A stretch of DNA of 64,000 nt. It comes from Cyclobacteriaceae bacterium (GTDB taxonomy: Bacteria; Bacteroidota; Bacteroidia; Cytophagales; Cyclobacteriaceae). Position 1 is the stretch's first letter. Each line of letters begins with the position of its first letter. This document shows positions 1 to 8,748 of the stretch, piece by piece. The notes beneath the pieces are model-generated. The model was not told the DNA's origin. It did not search any database and saw only the letters and a list, made by a program, of their open reading frames with translations. The DNA is taken from positions 1 to 64,000 of the forward strand of contig JAHCHY010000003.1 of NCBI GenBank assembly GCA_026129485.1, given 5' to 3'. Made by a program: the position numbers and the translations under genes.

Positions 1-434
1 AGCCCGGCCGTTGAGGCCGAGGCCGGATCCCACTGTTCATACGCAGCAAAATTTTCGGGTTCAAGATGGTGGTCGATCAACACTTTGGCAGCGGATGATT
101 TCCGGATCATATCGCCCAGGTTGTTGATCCGTGAAAGGCTGGAAAAATCGAGGCAAAAAATAATTTCAGCTTTAGCAATAAGAGCCGCAGCCTGCGTTTC
201 GGGGGCCGGGTTTTCTTTTGAAAGCGCCAGTACGGTTTCATTCCCCGGCATCCAGGTCAGAAAATCAGGATAGTCGCTGGGCGTAATAACCGAAACCCGG
301 TGGCCGGATTTTTTAAGAAAGGCCGCCAGGCCAAGTGAAGAACCCAGCGCATCGGCATCGGGCTTAAAGTGGGTTACAATAACCACCTCAGCCGGTTTGC
401 TGATCAGCGACTTAAATGCACTTAAATTCTTCAT
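1..434 (-). CDS. DHH-family phosphoesterase, NrnA-like (C-terminus cut by window edge)
   Basis: The first 144 residues are present, and the rest lies beyond the left edge. Visible motifs are THFKPDADALGSS near residue 20 (the DHH-family N-terminal HxxPDxDA signature, with F for N), DFSS near 97 and IDHH near 124. These place it with the oligoribonuclease/PAP-phosphatase NrnA group, which degrades short RNA dinucleotides and 3'-phosphoadenosine 5'-phosphate in the cytoplasm using Mn ions. The ATG at 434 is chosen because an in-frame stop lies about 17 codons upstream with no other ATG, GTG or TTG between. The C-terminal DHHA1 domain cannot be seen, so a RecJ-like alternative is not excluded. 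Confidence 0.85.
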   Translation of the reverse strand, partial: MKNLSAFKSLISKPAEVVIVTHFKPDADALGSSLGLAAFLKKSGHRVSVITPSDYPDFLTWMPGNETVLALSKENPAPETQAAALIAKAEIIFCLDFSSLSRINNLGDMIRKSSAAKVLIDHHLEPENFAAYEQWDPASASTAG

Positions 435-609
435 TGAAGCGGCAAAAATGGCAATTTTAATCGGGAGTGCATAACCCTGATTTTATAGCAAAAACCATAG
501 CGCCTAAAACCTTCAAAAATCTATTTCGGACTACCCTTCTACCTATTGCCGAAAAAGCTATTTTTGCGGCCAAATTGTTGAACGGACTTTAATATAATAC
601 CACGAAGGC

Positions 610-657
610 ACTAAGGCACCCGGTAAGCTACCAGCCAGATTAATTTTGTGCCTTAGT
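610..657. repeat. Inverted repeat upstream of ndk (dispersed palindrome type)
   Basis: ACTAAGGCAC at 610-619 is matched perfectly by GTGCCTTAGT at 648-657 with a 28-base spacer. The left arm is preceded by ccacgaaggc, wording that recurs in intergenic palindromes of many Bacteroidota genomes (family knowledge). It occupies most of the 257-base gap between the DHH gene and ndk, and no gene was seen there. A TATTTTTG matching the TAnnTTTG -7 consensus lies at 559-566, without a clear -33 partner. Confidence 0.6.
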
Positions 658-691
658 CGCTATAACTGAAACTAAATAAATACTTAATAAA

Positions 692-1111
692 ATGGCAGAA
701 AACAGAACATTTACCATGATCAAGCCCGATGCAACAGCAGCCGGAAATACAGGTGCAATTACCAAAATGATAGAAGAAGCCGGCTTTCGCATTGTAGCGA
801 TGAAAAAGGTACAGCTGAGTGCTGAGCTGGCCGGTAAGTTTTATGAAATCCACAAGGCCCGTCCTTTCTATGGCGAGCTGTGCGCCTATATGAGCAGCGG
901 CCCTATCGTGCCCATGATCTTGGAGAAAGAAAATGCCGTGGAAGATTTCCGCAAGCTGATTGGCGCTACCGATCCCAAGAAGGCCGCCCCGGGTACCATC
1001 CGTGCGCTGTTTGCCAAGTCGATTGATGCCAACGCCATTCACGGATCAGACTCAGATGAGAACGCAGCCCTTGAAGGCAATTTCTTCTTCTCGCAGTTTG
1101 AACGTTTTTAG
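692..1111 (+). CDS. ndk: Nucleoside-diphosphate kinase
   Basis: Transfers the gamma phosphate of ATP to nucleoside diphosphates through a phosphohistidine, keeping cytoplasmic NTP and dNTP pools balanced. The 139-residue length is typical. The N-terminal TMIKPDA lysine motif is at residues 8-14, and the catalytic signature NAIHGSDS lies near residue 114 with the active-site histidine. No usual Shine-Dalgarno is visible; the leader before the ATG is A-rich, common in this phylum. It stands alone, with a palindrome on either side. Confidence 0.97.
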   Translation: MAENRTFTMIKPDATAAGNTGAITKMIEEAGFRIVAMKKVQLSAELAGKFYEIHKARPFYGELCAYMSSGPIVPMILEKENAVEDFRKLIGATDPKKAAPGTIRALFAKSIDANAIHGSDSDENAALEGNFFFSQFERF

Positions 1112-1117
1112 TTGCCG

Positions 1118-1173
1118 GTTGTTAGTTACTGGTTGCTGGTAAAGTCGGTAGCCAGTAGCCAGGAACAAGCAAC
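1118..1173. repeat. Imperfect inverted repeat between ndk and gcvP
   Basis: A 22-base arm at 1118-1139 pairs with 1152-1173 at 17 of 22 positions, several of the rest being G-T. The spacer is 12 bases. It begins 7 bases after the ndk stop and is followed by a T run near 1186. It could act as a transcript end or be a degenerate dispersed repeat; the low-complexity wording (ggttgctgg, agccagtagcc) favours the latter. Confidence 0.45.
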
Positions 1174-1229
1174 AATCAGGTACACTTTTTTATCTCCGGT
1201 CATCCAACAACTATCAACTAACATCCGCT

Positions 1230-4151
1230 ATGATCAACCCCTCCTACTCCGAAAAATTTGAAACCCGCCACAACGCTCCCAACGAAAAGCAGATCGCAGA
1301 AATGCTGAACGTGGTAAAGGCAAAATCGGTAGACGAGGTGATTGACCAGACCATACCGGCCAACATAAGGCTGAAGAAAAAATTAAACCTTCCTGCTGCA
1401 CAGTCTGAGTTCGAGTTCCTGAACAGCTTTAAAAAGCTCATCTCTAAAAACAAGATCTATAAATCATATATCGGCACGGGTTATTACAACTGTATCACGC
1501 CTGGTGTGATTCTGCGTAATGTTTTAGAGAACCCGGGCTGGTACACCGCCTACACGCCTTACCAGGCCGAGATTGCGCAAGGCCGTATGGAAGCGCTGAT
1601 CAATTATCAAACTATGGTAATTGACCTTACGGGAATGCAGATTGCCAACGCTTCGCTTTTAGATGAAGCCACGGCTGCAGCCGAAGCCATGCACTTGCTA
1701 TATGCCTCGCGAAAAGGCAGCAAGCAAAACGCTACCACCTTTTTTGTAGATGAAAACACTTTTCCGCAGGTAATTGATTTATTAAAAACACGCTCCACAC
1801 CTATCGGGGTTAAATTAGAAATAGGCAGCCTGGACAAGCTCGATCTTACCAACCCCGACCTGTTTGCCGTTTACCTGCAAAATCCCGATAACAATGGCGA
1901 GGTAAAAGATTACACCAACCTGATCGCATCGGCCCATGAAAAAGATGTGTTTACTGTGATCGGTGCCGACTTAATGAGTTTGGTACTCACAAAATCGCCC
2001 GGGGAAATGGGTGCCGATGTGGTAGTAGGCAACTCGCAACGCTTTGGTGTGCCGATGGGCTTTGGCGGCCCGCATGCCGCCTTCTTTGCTACCAAAGATG
2101 AATTTAAACGCCAGATACCCGGCCGCATTATCGGCATATCGGTAGATGCAGCAGGTAATCCTGCCTATCGCATGGCCCTGCAAACCCGCGAGCAGCACAT
2201 CCGCAGGGAGAAAGCAACCTCTAATATCTGTACTGCACAGGTATTGCTTTCGGTAATGGCCAGCATGTATGTCGTATATCATGGCCCCGAAGGATTGAAA
2301 AAAATTGCCGGAAGAATTCACGGACTGGCACAACTGTTAGAAAGCGGGCTAACAAAGCTTGGTGTTAAGCAAGTTAATACACACTACTTCGATACGTTAA
2401 AGTTAGCTGTGGCCGATACCGATGCCATCAGGCAAAAAGCCGAAGCAGCCGGACTTAACTTTAAATATTTTGGAGATAATCATGTAGGTATTTCCGTAGA
2501 TGAAACTACATCCATCAAAGATCTTCAATCTATTTTCAATGTCTTCGCTAAAGACACCAATCATAATATTACAGGTGAGCATGGTTCTGGCATATCGATT
2601 GAATTAAATTCTGCTGAAACCGCTAAGCTACCCGCATCACTCATCCGCACTTCACCGTTCCTTACTCATCCTGTTTTCCATTCGCACCACTCCGAACACG
2701 AGATGCTGCGCTACATTAAAAAATTAGAGAACAAAGATTTAAGCATGGTTCATTCCATGATCTCGCTGGGATCATGCACCATGAAGCTGAACGCCACCAC
2801 CGAAATGATCCCGGTAACATGGCCTGAGTTAGGCCAGATACATCCGTTCGCCCCGGCTGATCAGACTCTTGGCTACCAGGAAATGATCACCAACCTCGAA
2901 AGCTGGCTGAAAGAGATTACCGGCTTTACCGGTGTATCGTTACAACCCAACAGTGGCGCGCAAGGTGAGTATGCCGGGTTAATGGTAATTCGTGCTTATC
3001 ACGAAAGCAGAAACGAAGCACACAGGAATATTTCACTTATACCTGCATCGGCACACGGTACTAACCCGGCCAGCGCAGTAATGGCGGGCATGCAGGTAGT
3101 AGTTGTAAAATCCGATGCCGAAGGAAAAATTGATGTAGCCGACCTGAAAGCCAAAGCCGAACAATATAAAAACAGCTTATCGTGCTTAATGGTTACATAC
3201 CCTTCCACGCATGGCGTGTTTGAAGAATCGATCATAGAAATCTGCGAAACCATTCACGCCAATGGCGGATTGGTTTACATGGATGGCGCCAACATGAATG
3301 CACAGGTAGGGTTAACCTCGCCTGCTACCATTGGTGCCGATGTGTGCCACTTAAACCTGCATAAAACGTTTTGCATTCCGCACGGTGGTGGTGGGCCTGG
3401 CATGGGCCCCATCTGTGTGAATGATAAGCTGAAACCATTTTTACCGGGACATGCGGTTGTAAAAACCGCCCGCCTGCCGGACGGGCAGGGTGGAGAAAAA
3501 GCCATCACAGCCGTATCGGCAGCGCCTTATGGCAGCGCCAGCATTTTGATTATCTCTTACGCTTACATTGCCATGATGGGTGGTGAAGGATTAACCAATG
3601 CTACGAAGATGGCCATCTTTAATGCCAACTACATCAAAGAACGTTTAAGCCAGCACTACAAAATTTTATATACCGGTGCCAACGGCCGTTGTGCGCACGA
3701 AATGATCGTGGACTGCCGCGACTTTAAGAAAGCCGGTATTGAAGTGGAAGACATTGCCAAGCGTTTGATGGATTATGGATTCCATGCGCCCACGGTTTCA
3801 TTTCCGGTAGCCGGAACGTTAATGATCGAGCCAACGGAAAGCGAACCGAAAGCCGAGATGGATCGCTTTGTAGATGCGCTTATTGAAATCCGCAATGAAA
3901 TTAAAGAAGTAGAAGAAGGAAAAGCCGATAAAGCCAGCAATGTGTTGAAGCACGCCCCGCATACAGCAGCTTTAATTACAGCCGATGAATGGACAAGACC
4001 TTACTCCCGTCAGAAAGCCGCCTACCCGCTTTTGTTTGTAAAAGAAGCCAAGTTCTGGCCGAGCGCAAGCCGGGTGGATAATGCCTATGGCGATCGTAAC
4101 CTGGTTTGCAGTTGTTTGCCGATTGCGGAGTACGAAAAAGCAGAAGCGTAA
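1230..4151 (+). CDS. gcvP: Glycine dehydrogenase (decarboxylating), P-protein
   Basis: PLP-dependent decarboxylase of the glycine cleavage system: it removes CO2 from glycine and loads aminomethyl onto lipoyl-GcvH. At 973 residues it is the single-chain (fused alpha/beta) form. The PLP lysine is Lys712 in the motif [16 protein letters not shown], and the N-terminal half is the catalytically silent copy of the fold. The T-protein gene gcvT is 13 kb away at 17161; gcvH was not seen. A seven-residue segment (ARLPDGQ, bases 3468-3488) is extra compared with remembered Bacteroidota homologues and is encoded by a small palindrome. A hairpin terminator follows the gene. Confidence 0.97.
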   Translation: MINPSYSEKFETRHNAPNEKQIAEMLNVVKAKSVDEVIDQTIPANIRLKKKLNLPAAQSEFEFLNSFKKLISKNKIYKSYIGTGYYNCITPGVILRNVLENPGWYTAYTPYQAEIAQGRMEALINYQTMVIDLTGMQIANASLLDEATAAAEAMHLLYASRKGSKQNATTFFVDENTFPQVIDLLKTRSTPIGVKLEIGSLDKLDLTNPDLFAVYLQNPDNNGEVKDYTNLIASAHEKDVFTVIGADLMSLVLTKSPGEMGADVVVGNSQRFGVPMGFGGPHAAFFATKDEFKRQIPGRIIGISVDAAGNPAYRMALQTREQHIRREKATSNICTAQVLLSVMASMYVVYHGPEGLKKIAGRIHGLAQLLESGLTKLGVKQVNTHYFDTLKLAVADTDAIRQKAEAAGLNFKYFGDNHVGISVDETTSIKDLQSIFNVFAKDTNHNITGEHGSGISIELNSAETAKLPASLIRTSPFLTHPVFHSHHSEHEMLRYIKKLENKDLSMVHSMISLGSCTMKLNATTEMIPVTWPELGQIHPFAPADQTLGYQEMITNLESWLKEITGFTGVSLQPNSGAQGEYAGLMVIRAYHESRNEAHRNISLIPASAHGTNPASAVMAGMQVVVVKSDAEGKIDVADLKAKAEQYKNSLSCLMVTYPSTHGVFEESIIEICETIHANGGLVYMDGANMNAQVGLTSPATIGADVCHLNLHKTFCIPHGGGGPGMGPICVNDKLKPFLPGHAVVKTARLPDGQGGEKAITAVSAAPYGSASILIISYAYIAMMGGEGLTNATKMAIFNANYIKERLSQHYKILYTGANGRCAHEMIVDCRDFKKAGIEVEDIAKRLMDYGFHAPTVSFPVAGTLMIEPTESEPKAEMDRFVDALIEIRNEIKEVEEGKADKASNVLKHAPHTAALITADEWTRPYSRQKAAYPLLFVKEAKFWPSASRVDNAYGDRNLVCSCLPIAEYEKAEA
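3468..3488 (+). repeat. 21-base palindromic in-frame insertion inside gcvP
   Basis: The codons for A-R-L-P-D-G-Q include CCTGCC (3473-3478) and GGCAGG (3484-3489) around a five-base loop. From memory, related P-proteins join the preceding VVKT-like segment directly to GGEKAI or GGDNAI, so 21 bases appear added without breaking the frame. This is inferred from family knowledge and was not aligned here. Confidence 0.5.
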
Positions 4152-4186
4152 GTATCTGGCACGGATACCGGTTTTTACTTTATTTT

Positions 4187-4219
4187 AAAATGAGTTATCT
4201 TGTGGTAACTCATTTTTTT
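4187..4219 (+). terminator. Rho-independent terminator after gcvP
   Basis: AAAATGAGTTA (4187-4197) and TAACTCATTTT (4206-4216) form a perfect 11-bp stem with an 8-base loop. Seven T residues occupy 4213-4219. The T run touches the ATG at 4220 of the next gene, so read-through into that gene must cross or unfold this hairpin. Confidence 0.85.
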
Positions 4220-5314
4220 ATGATTCGCATCCTGCTCCTGATCTTATTAACATTTCCTGTTCTTGCACAAGAAAACAAAAAACCATTTCGGATTGGCGTA
4301 GCCGGTTTAACACATGGTCATGTCCATTGGGTGTTGAACCGGGCACACGATGGTGATTTTGAAATTGTTGGTGTTGCCGAAAGTAACCGCGCATTGGCAG
4401 AAAAACTGTTGAATCAATACAAGCTTCCGTTAAGCCTGCTGTATACCTCTCTTGATGAAATGCTCGACAAAGCTAAACCGGAGGCGGTTACCGCTTTTGG
4501 CAATACATTCGATCATCTCGCTGTGGTACGGGCATGCGCCCCACGTAAAATCCATGTAATGGTAGAAAAGCCGCTGGCTTTCAGCCTGGAGCATGCAAAG
4601 CAAATACAACAGTTGGCCAAAGCACATTCCATACTGGTGCTTACCAATTACGAAACCACCTGGTATGGCAGCAATCAGAAAATTGAAGAGCTCTTTCGTG
4701 CGAATAAACCGATGGGCAATGTGCGCAAAGTGGTTGTGCATGACGGGCACGAAGGGCCAAAAGAGATTGGTGTAGGGCCTGAATTTTTAGAGTGGCTGAC
4801 TGATCCTGTTAAAAATGGCGGTGGCGCATTAATGGACTTCGGTTGTTACGGTGCCAACCAGGTTACCTGGCTGCTGAAAGGAGAGCGGCCATTGTCTGTG
4901 CTCGCGGTTACGCAACAGATCAAGCCGCATATTTATCCTAAAGTTGATGACGAAGCTACGATTGTATTAACCTATCCTGCTGCACAGGGAATCATTCAGG
5001 CTTCGTGGAACTGGCCATTCGGTCGTAAAGACATGGAAGTATATGGCGAAAGGGGGTACCTGATTGCTGACCGGCAGGGATCAAAAATTAAAGCAGCGCA
5101 CGATAAGCCGGAAGAGTTTGTAGCTGCTTCTGATTTACCGCAACCCAATCATGATCCTTTTGCCTACCTCGCAGCAGCAGTCAGAGGCGAAATAGAAATA
5201 CACCCATACGATTTGTCTGCATTGGAAAACAACATGCTGGTAATGGAAATTCTGGAAGCGGCTAAAACATCTGCCAAAACAGGCAAGGCCGTATCGTTAT
5301 CCCGAAAACAATAA
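4220..5314 (+). CDS. Exported Gfo/Idh/MocA-family oxidoreductase
   Basis: NAD(P)-dependent sugar or inositol dehydrogenase family, here with a Sec signal peptide (hydrophobic residues 2-15, likely cut after VLA-16), so it should work in the periplasm or on the surface. Motifs: a nucleotide-binding GVAGLTHGHVH near residues 26-36 and the family EKP triad at 116-118, followed by the usual C-terminal alpha/beta domain. The ATG at 4220 is preferred because it gives a clean signal peptide. In-frame ATGs at 4190 and 4106 would put the start inside the terminator stem or inside gcvP. The substrate is unknown. Length is 364 residues. Confidence 0.85.
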   Translation: MIRILLLILLTFPVLAQENKKPFRIGVAGLTHGHVHWVLNRAHDGDFEIVGVAESNRALAEKLLNQYKLPLSLLYTSLDEMLDKAKPEAVTAFGNTFDHLAVVRACAPRKIHVMVEKPLAFSLEHAKQIQQLAKAHSILVLTNYETTWYGSNQKIEELFRANKPMGNVRKVVVHDGHEGPKEIGVGPEFLEWLTDPVKNGGGALMDFGCYGANQVTWLLKGERPLSVLAVTQQIKPHIYPKVDDEATIVLTYPAAQGIIQASWNWPFGRKDMEVYGERGYLIADRQGSKIKAAHDKPEEFVAASDLPQPNHDPFAYLAAAVRGEIEIHPYDLSALENNMLVMEILEAAKTSAKTGKAVSLSRKQ

Positions 5315-5430
5315 GCAGGTAAATAGTATAGCTGACCCTGAAAATTTTTGAACAGTTTACCGTGCACCAGGTAAGGTAAGCGGTTCCTGTAACGGTTTGT
5401 ATATTGCACGCAAATAAGATCGGAGTCCGT

Positions 5431-5880
5431 ATGAAATACCTGCTATTTGCGTTTGCCTTTCTCATACTATCACACAGCCGGGCGCAAAGCACCTATACCG
5501 GGTTCCCATCGTTGGTATGGCCTAAGCTGTATGCAATCACTTATCAGAAAGACCCGAAAGGCGAGTTTGACAAACCGATATTCACCAAAGAAGTAAAAGC
5601 ATTGGCCGGCAAGGAAATTGTGCTGCCGGGTTACATTATTCCTTTCCAGGGTGTAACTAAAGAATCGCACTTTATGCTTTCATCTCTACCCATCAATGCC
5701 TGCTTTTTCTGTGGTGTTGGCGGCCCCGAAGGCGTGGTTGAAGTGTTTCTGCGCAAGCCCATTCCCTATACCGATAGACCTGTTGAAGTAAAAGGTAAGC
5801 TGGTTTTGAACGACAGCAATCCTGATCAGATGATTTATATCCTGACTGACGCGGAATTCCTTGGAGAAATCGACTTTTGA
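5431..5880 (+). CDS. Exported DUF3299-like protein
   Basis: A 149-residue secreted or periplasmic protein with a signal peptide ending near HSRAQS (cut after residue 18). The central block LPGYIIPF...SHFMLSS...CFFCGVGGPEG recalls the DUF3299 family, a small beta-rich fold of unknown function. The two cysteines in CFFC might bind metal or be redox active, which is inference. The ATG at 5431 is chosen over 5404 because it starts the signal peptide directly. Confidence 0.6.
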   Translation: MKYLLFAFAFLILSHSRAQSTYTGFPSLVWPKLYAITYQKDPKGEFDKPIFTKEVKALAGKEIVLPGYIIPFQGVTKESHFMLSSLPINACFFCGVGGPEGVVEVFLRKPIPYTDRPVEVKGKLVLNDSNPDQMIYILTDAEFLGEIDF

Positions 5881-5975
5881 AGCCCGGCTAAGTCGGCTTT
5901 CTGCCAGCAAAATTCACTTACTCATCCAGGCCTGCCACCTGCTCATTTGCGATGCAGGCTCTTTCCTGCAAACAA

Positions 5976-5983
5976 TACTTTTG
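5976..5983 (+). promoter_or_regulatory. Probable -7 promoter element for the small lipoprotein gene
   Basis: TACTTTTG matches the Bacteroidota primary sigma -7 consensus TAnnTTTG. It lies 31 bases before the ATG at 6015. A TTTGC at 5946-5950 is the nearest -33-like word but the spacing is longer than usual, so only the -7 is supported. Confidence 0.4.
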
Positions 5984-6014
5984 TGATCACAACAAGATTG
6001 TATTGCAAAACGGT

Positions 6015-6164
6015 ATGAAAAAGACTTTACTCCTACTGGCGCTGGTTGCTATCCTGGCATCCTGCACTTTCGAAACCTATCAGTGCCCGGCTTACTCGCA
6101 GGTCAACAAAATCACCAAACAGGGTGAAAAGGCACAAGCTAAATATGGCAAAAGAAAAATCTGA
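6015..6164 (+). CDS. Small lipoprotein, 49 residues
   Basis: A lysine-led hydrophobic signal is followed by the lipobox L14-A15-S16-C17, then a short polar tail (about 32 residues) rich in lysine. It should be lipidated and anchored to the inner or outer membrane. It has no recognised domain. Small basic lipoproteins of this kind are common in Bacteroidota and poorly studied. It sits alone between the DUF3299-like gene and sdaA. Confidence 0.7.
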   Translation: MKKTLLLLALVAILASCTFETYQCPAYSQVNKITKQGEKAQAKYGKRKI

Positions 6165-6354
6165 TTTTCATTCAGATTTACCGGCACTTCCATCTCGCTG
6201 TTTTTGATTTCTTCTTTTTTAAAACCCACCTCGGCCAGCACATGCCGGAAATTGATTTCCTGGACGGTCAAGCTCAAACCTGACATGAACTAAAAAAGCA
6301 ACGCAAAGGTTTGAAAAGCAGGATTAAGCATCGAACTTCGTTATTTATTAAATA

Positions 6355-6374
6355 TTCAGGCTTGTCCGCCTGAA
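6355..6374 (+). promoter_or_regulatory. Hairpin in the leader of sdaA
   Basis: TTCAGGC (6355-6361) and GCCTGAA (6368-6374) form a perfect 7-bp stem with a 6-base loop, ending 28 bases before the sdaA ATG. No T run follows, so it is not a terminator; it could be an operator or a leader structure. The 238-base gap 6165-6402 otherwise holds no supported gene. Confidence 0.35.
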
Positions 6375-6402
6375 ACCTGACAGATTCCAAAACAACTACC
6401 GT

Positions 6403-7308
6403 ATGGCATTTTTATTCGATTCGTTTGAAGGCTGGAAGGTATACTGCACCGATAAAAAGAAATCGATTATCGAGGTAGTGCTGGAATATGAGCTGGAGCA
6501 AAAAGGTCGTACCGAAAAACAAATATGGGAAGGCCTCGGTAAAGCCTGGGAAGTAATGAAAGATGCCGTGCAAACCGGCCTTACGGAAGATATGACTTCG
6601 CGCTCGGGCATGATTAACAACGGGGCGAAAAAAGTATACCGGCACGATCAAACCGTACTCTCCAAAGAATTTCAAAACCTAATAGCGCGCGCGCTTGCTG
6701 CGAAAGAGGTAAACTCATGCATGGGGCGTATTGTAGCTGCACCCACAGCAGGCGCCAGCGGCATTATGCCGGGGGTGTTGTACACGCTACAGGAGATTCA
6801 CCACATCGAAGACAAGAAAATACTGGAAGCCATGTTGCTGGCTGCCGGCATCGCACTCATCATGGAACAGAAAGCGAGCATTGCAGGAGCCGTAGGCGGA
6901 TGCCAGGCCGAAACCGGAACAGCCGCAGCGATGGGTGCCGGTGCTATTGTGTATTGTTTGGGTGGCGATATTGACCAGATCTTTAATGCTGTGGCGATTA
7001 CCGTGCAATGTATGTTAGGGTTGGTGTGCGACCCTGTTGCCGGATTGGTAGAAGTACCATGCGTAGTGCGTAATGCCAGCGCAGCCGCTATTGCCAACAG
7101 CTCGGCACAAATTGCATTGGCCAATGTGAGCAGCGTGATACCGGTGGATGAAGTGATTGATGCGATGGGCGAGATTGGCGCCAGCATGGAAACCCGTTAC
7201 AAAGAAACTGCGCTTGGCGGATTAGCCGCCACCAAAACCGGACAGGCTATTTCTAAAAAAGTGCTGATCCGGGATATTGAGATATTGCCGGATGAAGCGC
7301 AGGGCTGA
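6403..7308 (+). CDS. sdaAA: L-serine ammonia-lyase, iron-sulfur-dependent, alpha subunit
   Basis: Deaminates L-serine to pyruvate and ammonia with a 4Fe-4S cluster acting as Lewis acid. The 301 residues correspond to the alpha (catalytic) domain alone. Visible motifs are the substrate loop PTAGASG near residue 113, GGCQAETG near 165 and CDPVAGLVEVPC near 207, supplying candidate cluster cysteines. The N-terminal beta domain found in single-chain enzymes is absent, so a separate sdaAB should exist elsewhere in the genome. With gcvP and gcvT in the same window it fits glycine/serine catabolism. Confidence 0.9.
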   Translation: MAFLFDSFEGWKVYCTDKKKSIIEVVLEYELEQKGRTEKQIWEGLGKAWEVMKDAVQTGLTEDMTSRSGMINNGAKKVYRHDQTVLSKEFQNLIARALAAKEVNSCMGRIVAAPTAGASGIMPGVLYTLQEIHHIEDKKILEAMLLAAGIALIMEQKASIAGAVGGCQAETGTAAAMGAGAIVYCLGGDIDQIFNAVAITVQCMLGLVCDPVAGLVEVPCVVRNASAAAIANSSAQIALANVSSVIPVDEVIDAMGEIGASMETRYKETALGGLAATKTGQAISKKVLIRDIEILPDEAQG

Positions 7309-7322
7309 TGTTTTATTTTTTT

Positions 7323-7388
7323 AACCACATAATAAGTAAACATTAGCTTTGAGTGCATTTCTATGTGCCCTATATGTCTATGTGGGTT
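7323..7388. repeat. Inverted repeat after sdaA
   Basis: AACCACATA (7323-7331) pairs with TATGTGGGTT (7379-7388), leaving one bulged G, around a 47-base spacer that contains ctatgtgccctatatgt. It resembles the dispersed palindromes seen between genes in many Bacteroidota. It lies 14 bases after the sdaA stop and may end that transcript. The gap 7309-7455 holds nothing else. Confidence 0.5.
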
Positions 7389-7455
7389 TGTCTTTTAGCA
7401 TGATGATATATGTCAGCATCGTTTACTGTCCGGCATTGAAGGAATTGTTCTTGCA

Positions 7456-7932
7456 CTACGGCAACATCTCCTCCGGCTGCACCCGGTTTACCCACTCCAT
7501 TACCGCATCATAGCCAAAATAAACTGCACAGGTTATAATAACAGACCACACGCAGGCGCTGATCAGCATATACAACAAAATCTTCTCGCGGTTGGCGCTT
7601 ACGCTTACCGCAAGAATAGTTCCGCCAATGGGTGTTAATATTATCGGTGTCAAAAAAGCAACACCCGCCAAACCATATCGCTTAAAAATACCCTGTTTAT
7701 TTTTCGCTTTTTCTGGTTTTGGTTTACGAAAACGTTCAATAATGCGCTTACGAATAAAATCGCCAAAGTAAGTAAAAGCCACTACCATCGTCATCATCCC
7801 GGCCACGGTAACAATCATGGTGGTAACCAGGTGCAAGCCGGCCGCCTTTCCGCCAATCGGGCCGAAAATAAATTTTACCATGCTCCACAAATACACTGTT
7901 ATCGCTTTCAGTATTTCTTCCCACATATTCAT
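7456..7932 (-). CDS. Small integral membrane protein, Sm_multidrug_ex-like
   Basis: A 158-residue protein with about four hydrophobic segments (roughly residues 15-30, 35-60, 88-112 and 118-140) and a basic linker rich in K and R between the second and third. The segment RYGLAGVAFLTPIILTPIGG resembles the putative small multidrug export family and distant DedA-type proteins. The substrate and function are unknown. It is convergent with sdaA, separated by the palindrome. Confidence 0.6.
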   Translation of the reverse strand: MNMWEEILKAITVYLWSMVKFIFGPIGGKAAGLHLVTTMIVTVAGMMTMVVAFTYFGDFIRKRIIERFRKPKPEKAKNKQGIFKRYGLAGVAFLTPIILTPIGGTILAVSVSANREKILLYMLISACVWSVIITCAVYFGYDAVMEWVNRVQPEEMLP

Positions 7933-8025
7933 TCAAGATTAAAAATTCAAATTTCAGGGTTCAGGGTTTCATATTCAATATTCATAGGAGTAACCATTTT
8001 AAATTTTGATCCTGAATTTTAAACA

Positions 8026-8670
8026 TCAAAGCTTTTCTCCAAAGCTTAAATCGCCTGCATCGCCTAATCCCGGAACAATGTAAAACCTGCTGTCTAACTT
8101 TTCATCGATCGCGAACGTCCAGATAGTGGCACTGTGTTTTAAATTATCCTGAACATAACGAATACCTTCCGGTGCGGCAATCAAAGCCGCTACATGAATG
8201 TGCTTCGGTTTTCCATGTCGTTCCAATTCATGCGCAGCCCTGATAATTGATTTACCGGTTGCCAGCATCGGGTCAACCAGGATTACAGTCTGATCCGTTA
8301 AATCCGGAGTGGCGAGGTATTCAAGGTTTATTTTAATCTCCGCGCCTTCTTTGCGGTAAGCCCCGATAAAACCGGCAGGCGCGGCATCAAAAAAATTCTG
8401 AAAGCCCTGGAAGTACGGTAACCCCGCACGTAATACAGTTATCAAAACCGGTTGTTCATTGATCAGATTAACGGAAGATGTACCCAATGGTGTTTGTATT
8501 ACCTGCGCCTGATAAGGCAGCCGTTTGGAAATTTCATACGCCATAATGGTACCCAGTCTTTCCAGGTTGGTTCTGAACCGCAACCGGTCAGTTTGCACAT
8601 TCACATCGCGCAGGCCAGCTACAAACTGGTTGGCTATAGAATTTTGTTCGCCCAGGTTAATTACTTGCAT
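8026..8670 (-). CDS. upp: Uracil phosphoribosyltransferase
   Basis: Salvages uracil with PRPP to give UMP in the cytoplasm. The 214-residue protein shows the PRPP-binding loop VDPMLATGKS near residue 131 and the family ITVLRAGLPY near 78, with a C-terminal glycine-proline-rich uracil-binding segment (VPGLGDAGD). It is transcribed away from the peptidase gene at 8749, leaving a 78-base divergent promoter region. Confidence 0.95.
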   Translation of the reverse strand: MQVINLGEQNSIANQFVAGLRDVNVQTDRLRFRTNLERLGTIMAYEISKRLPYQAQVIQTPLGTSSVNLINEQPVLITVLRAGLPYFQGFQNFFDAAPAGFIGAYRKEGAEIKINLEYLATPDLTDQTVILVDPMLATGKSIIRAAHELERHGKPKHIHVAALIAAPEGIRYVQDNLKHSATIWTFAIDEKLDSRFYIVPGLGDAGDLSFGEKL

Positions 8671-8748
8671 GTTTCGTTTTAAGATGGATTTACCGGCTTA
8701 TTTTTGCACCGCGTATCCATCGGAAAATTTACAAAAAGGTTGAACACT

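Noticed and set aside
1174-1229. Glycine riboswitch before gcvP
   Set aside because: No conserved tandem aptamer features could be found; the region is short and repeat-like.
4106-4219. Longer start for the Gfo/Idh oxidoreductase inside gcvP
   Set aside because: It would hide the signal peptide behind 38 residues and place the start within gcvP or the terminator stem.
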